Shown piece after piece: positions 6,730 through 6,927 of a stretch of DNA of 6,927 bases (the stretch's first letter is position 1; each line of letters opens with the position of its first letter). Source of the stretch: Pseudomonadota bacterium (lineage in GTDB: Bacteria > Pseudomonadota > Alphaproteobacteria > Acetobacterales > Acetobacteraceae). Location: positions 1 through 6,927 of the forward strand of contig JAJYFW010000091.1 in assembly GCA_021785335.1 (NCBI GenBank). The letters are read 5' to 3'. A program made the translations under genes and the position numbers. The notes under the pieces are model-generated. The model saw only the letters and a list, made by a program, of their open reading frames with translations, ran no database searches and was not told the origin of the DNA.

Positions 6730-6927
6730 TCAGATCACCGGCCCGGTGACCGTGCTCGGCGCTGGCGAGGCGACCGTGTCGGGGCCACCCTGCACCACGT
6801 TGAACACGGCAAGCGCGCGCCGCACGCTGCCATCGGACATCAGCTCGAAGACACCGTCCGCGCCCGCGAACCCGCCGCCGCGCTCGAGCGAGGCGCGCGA
6901 GAACCCGCCATCGCCCGCGAGTACCCG
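6730..6927 (-). CDS. C-terminal fragment of a periplasmic-binding-fold protein, likely penicillin-binding-protein activator/Peripla_BP_6 type (5' end outside window)
   Basis: Only the last 65 residues and the TGA stop (6732-6730) are inside the window; the frame is open to the right edge. The segment GFAGADGVFELMSDGSVRRA followed by LAVFNVV resembles the C-terminal end of type I periplasmic-binding-fold proteins annotated in alphaproteobacteria as penicillin-binding protein activators (LpoA-like) or branched-chain amino acid binding proteins. In these a G-x-x-G-x-D-G-x-F strand and a DG-x-x-x-R-x-L-AV-x-x-V strand close the domain. A Pro/Thr/Ser-rich tail follows. The family call is from memory on a short fragment, so it is tentative, but coding in this frame looks real. 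The following kinase gene starts 43 bases downstream in the same direction. Confidence 0.6.
   Translation of the reverse strand, partial: RVLAGDGGFSRASLERGGGFAGADGVFELMSDGSVRRALAVFNVVQGGPDTVASPAPSTVTGPVI

Noticed and set aside
5232..6749. A 505-codon open frame on the plus strand, spanning the whole kinase gene
   Set aside because: It is antisense to a kinase with every catalytic motif intact. Its translation is an Arg/Ala/His/Gln-rich composition with no recognisable domain, as expected from the complement of GC-rich codons.
1..6927. tRNA, rRNA, CRISPR array, insertion sequence or phage/toxin-antitoxin module
   Set aside because: No regularly spaced repeats, transposase-like protein, terminal inverted repeats or cloverleaf-forming stretch was seen, and gene-free gaps are all under about 75 bases.

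Overview
The window is very GC-rich DNA that is almost entirely coding. All seven genes I can support lie on the minus strand, so transcription runs from position 6927 toward position 1. The Ala/Arg/Gly-rich proteins, the PhoR-type kinase, and a gene tail resembling alphaproteobacterial penicillin-binding-protein activators suggest a high-GC alphaproteobacterium. Acetobacteraceae or another Rhodospirillales group is my best guess. That placement is an inference, because the window has no rRNA or other marker gene.

In transcription order the layout is as follows. (1) 6730-6927 is the C-terminal end of a periplasmic-binding-fold protein, cut by the window edge. (2) 5322-6686 is a complete PhoR-like membrane histidine kinase. 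(3) 4591-5325 is a glyoxalase-like VOC protein that starts with GTG and overlaps the kinase stop by 4 bases. (4) 3040-4539 is a 14-helix DHA2 (EmrB/QacA-type) drug/proton antiporter. (5) 1715-2968 is a 12-helix EntS/MFS_3-type exporter. (6) 720-1646 is a secreted solute-binding protein of the WtpA tungstate/molybdate class. (7) 1-720 is the matching ModB/WtpB-like permease, which overlaps gene 6 by one base and is cut at its C-terminus by the window start.

There appear to be three functional blocks. The kinase-VOC pair is translationally coupled. The two MFS exporters sit in tandem but belong to different families and are separated by 71 bases, which hold a GC-rich hairpin and a good ribosome binding site. 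The binding protein and permease form the start of an oxyanion uptake ABC operon; its ATPase gene would be expected just beyond position 1. The 68 bases before the binding-protein gene carry an imperfect inverted repeat that resembles a ModE/Mo-box operator.

No gene-free stretch exceeds 300 bases; the longest is about 71 bases. I see no tRNA, rRNA, CRISPR array, insertion sequence, phage gene or toxin-antitoxin pair. The region looks like ordinary chromosomal gene content. I did not find a convincing undescribed system; the findings below are modest points for follow-up.
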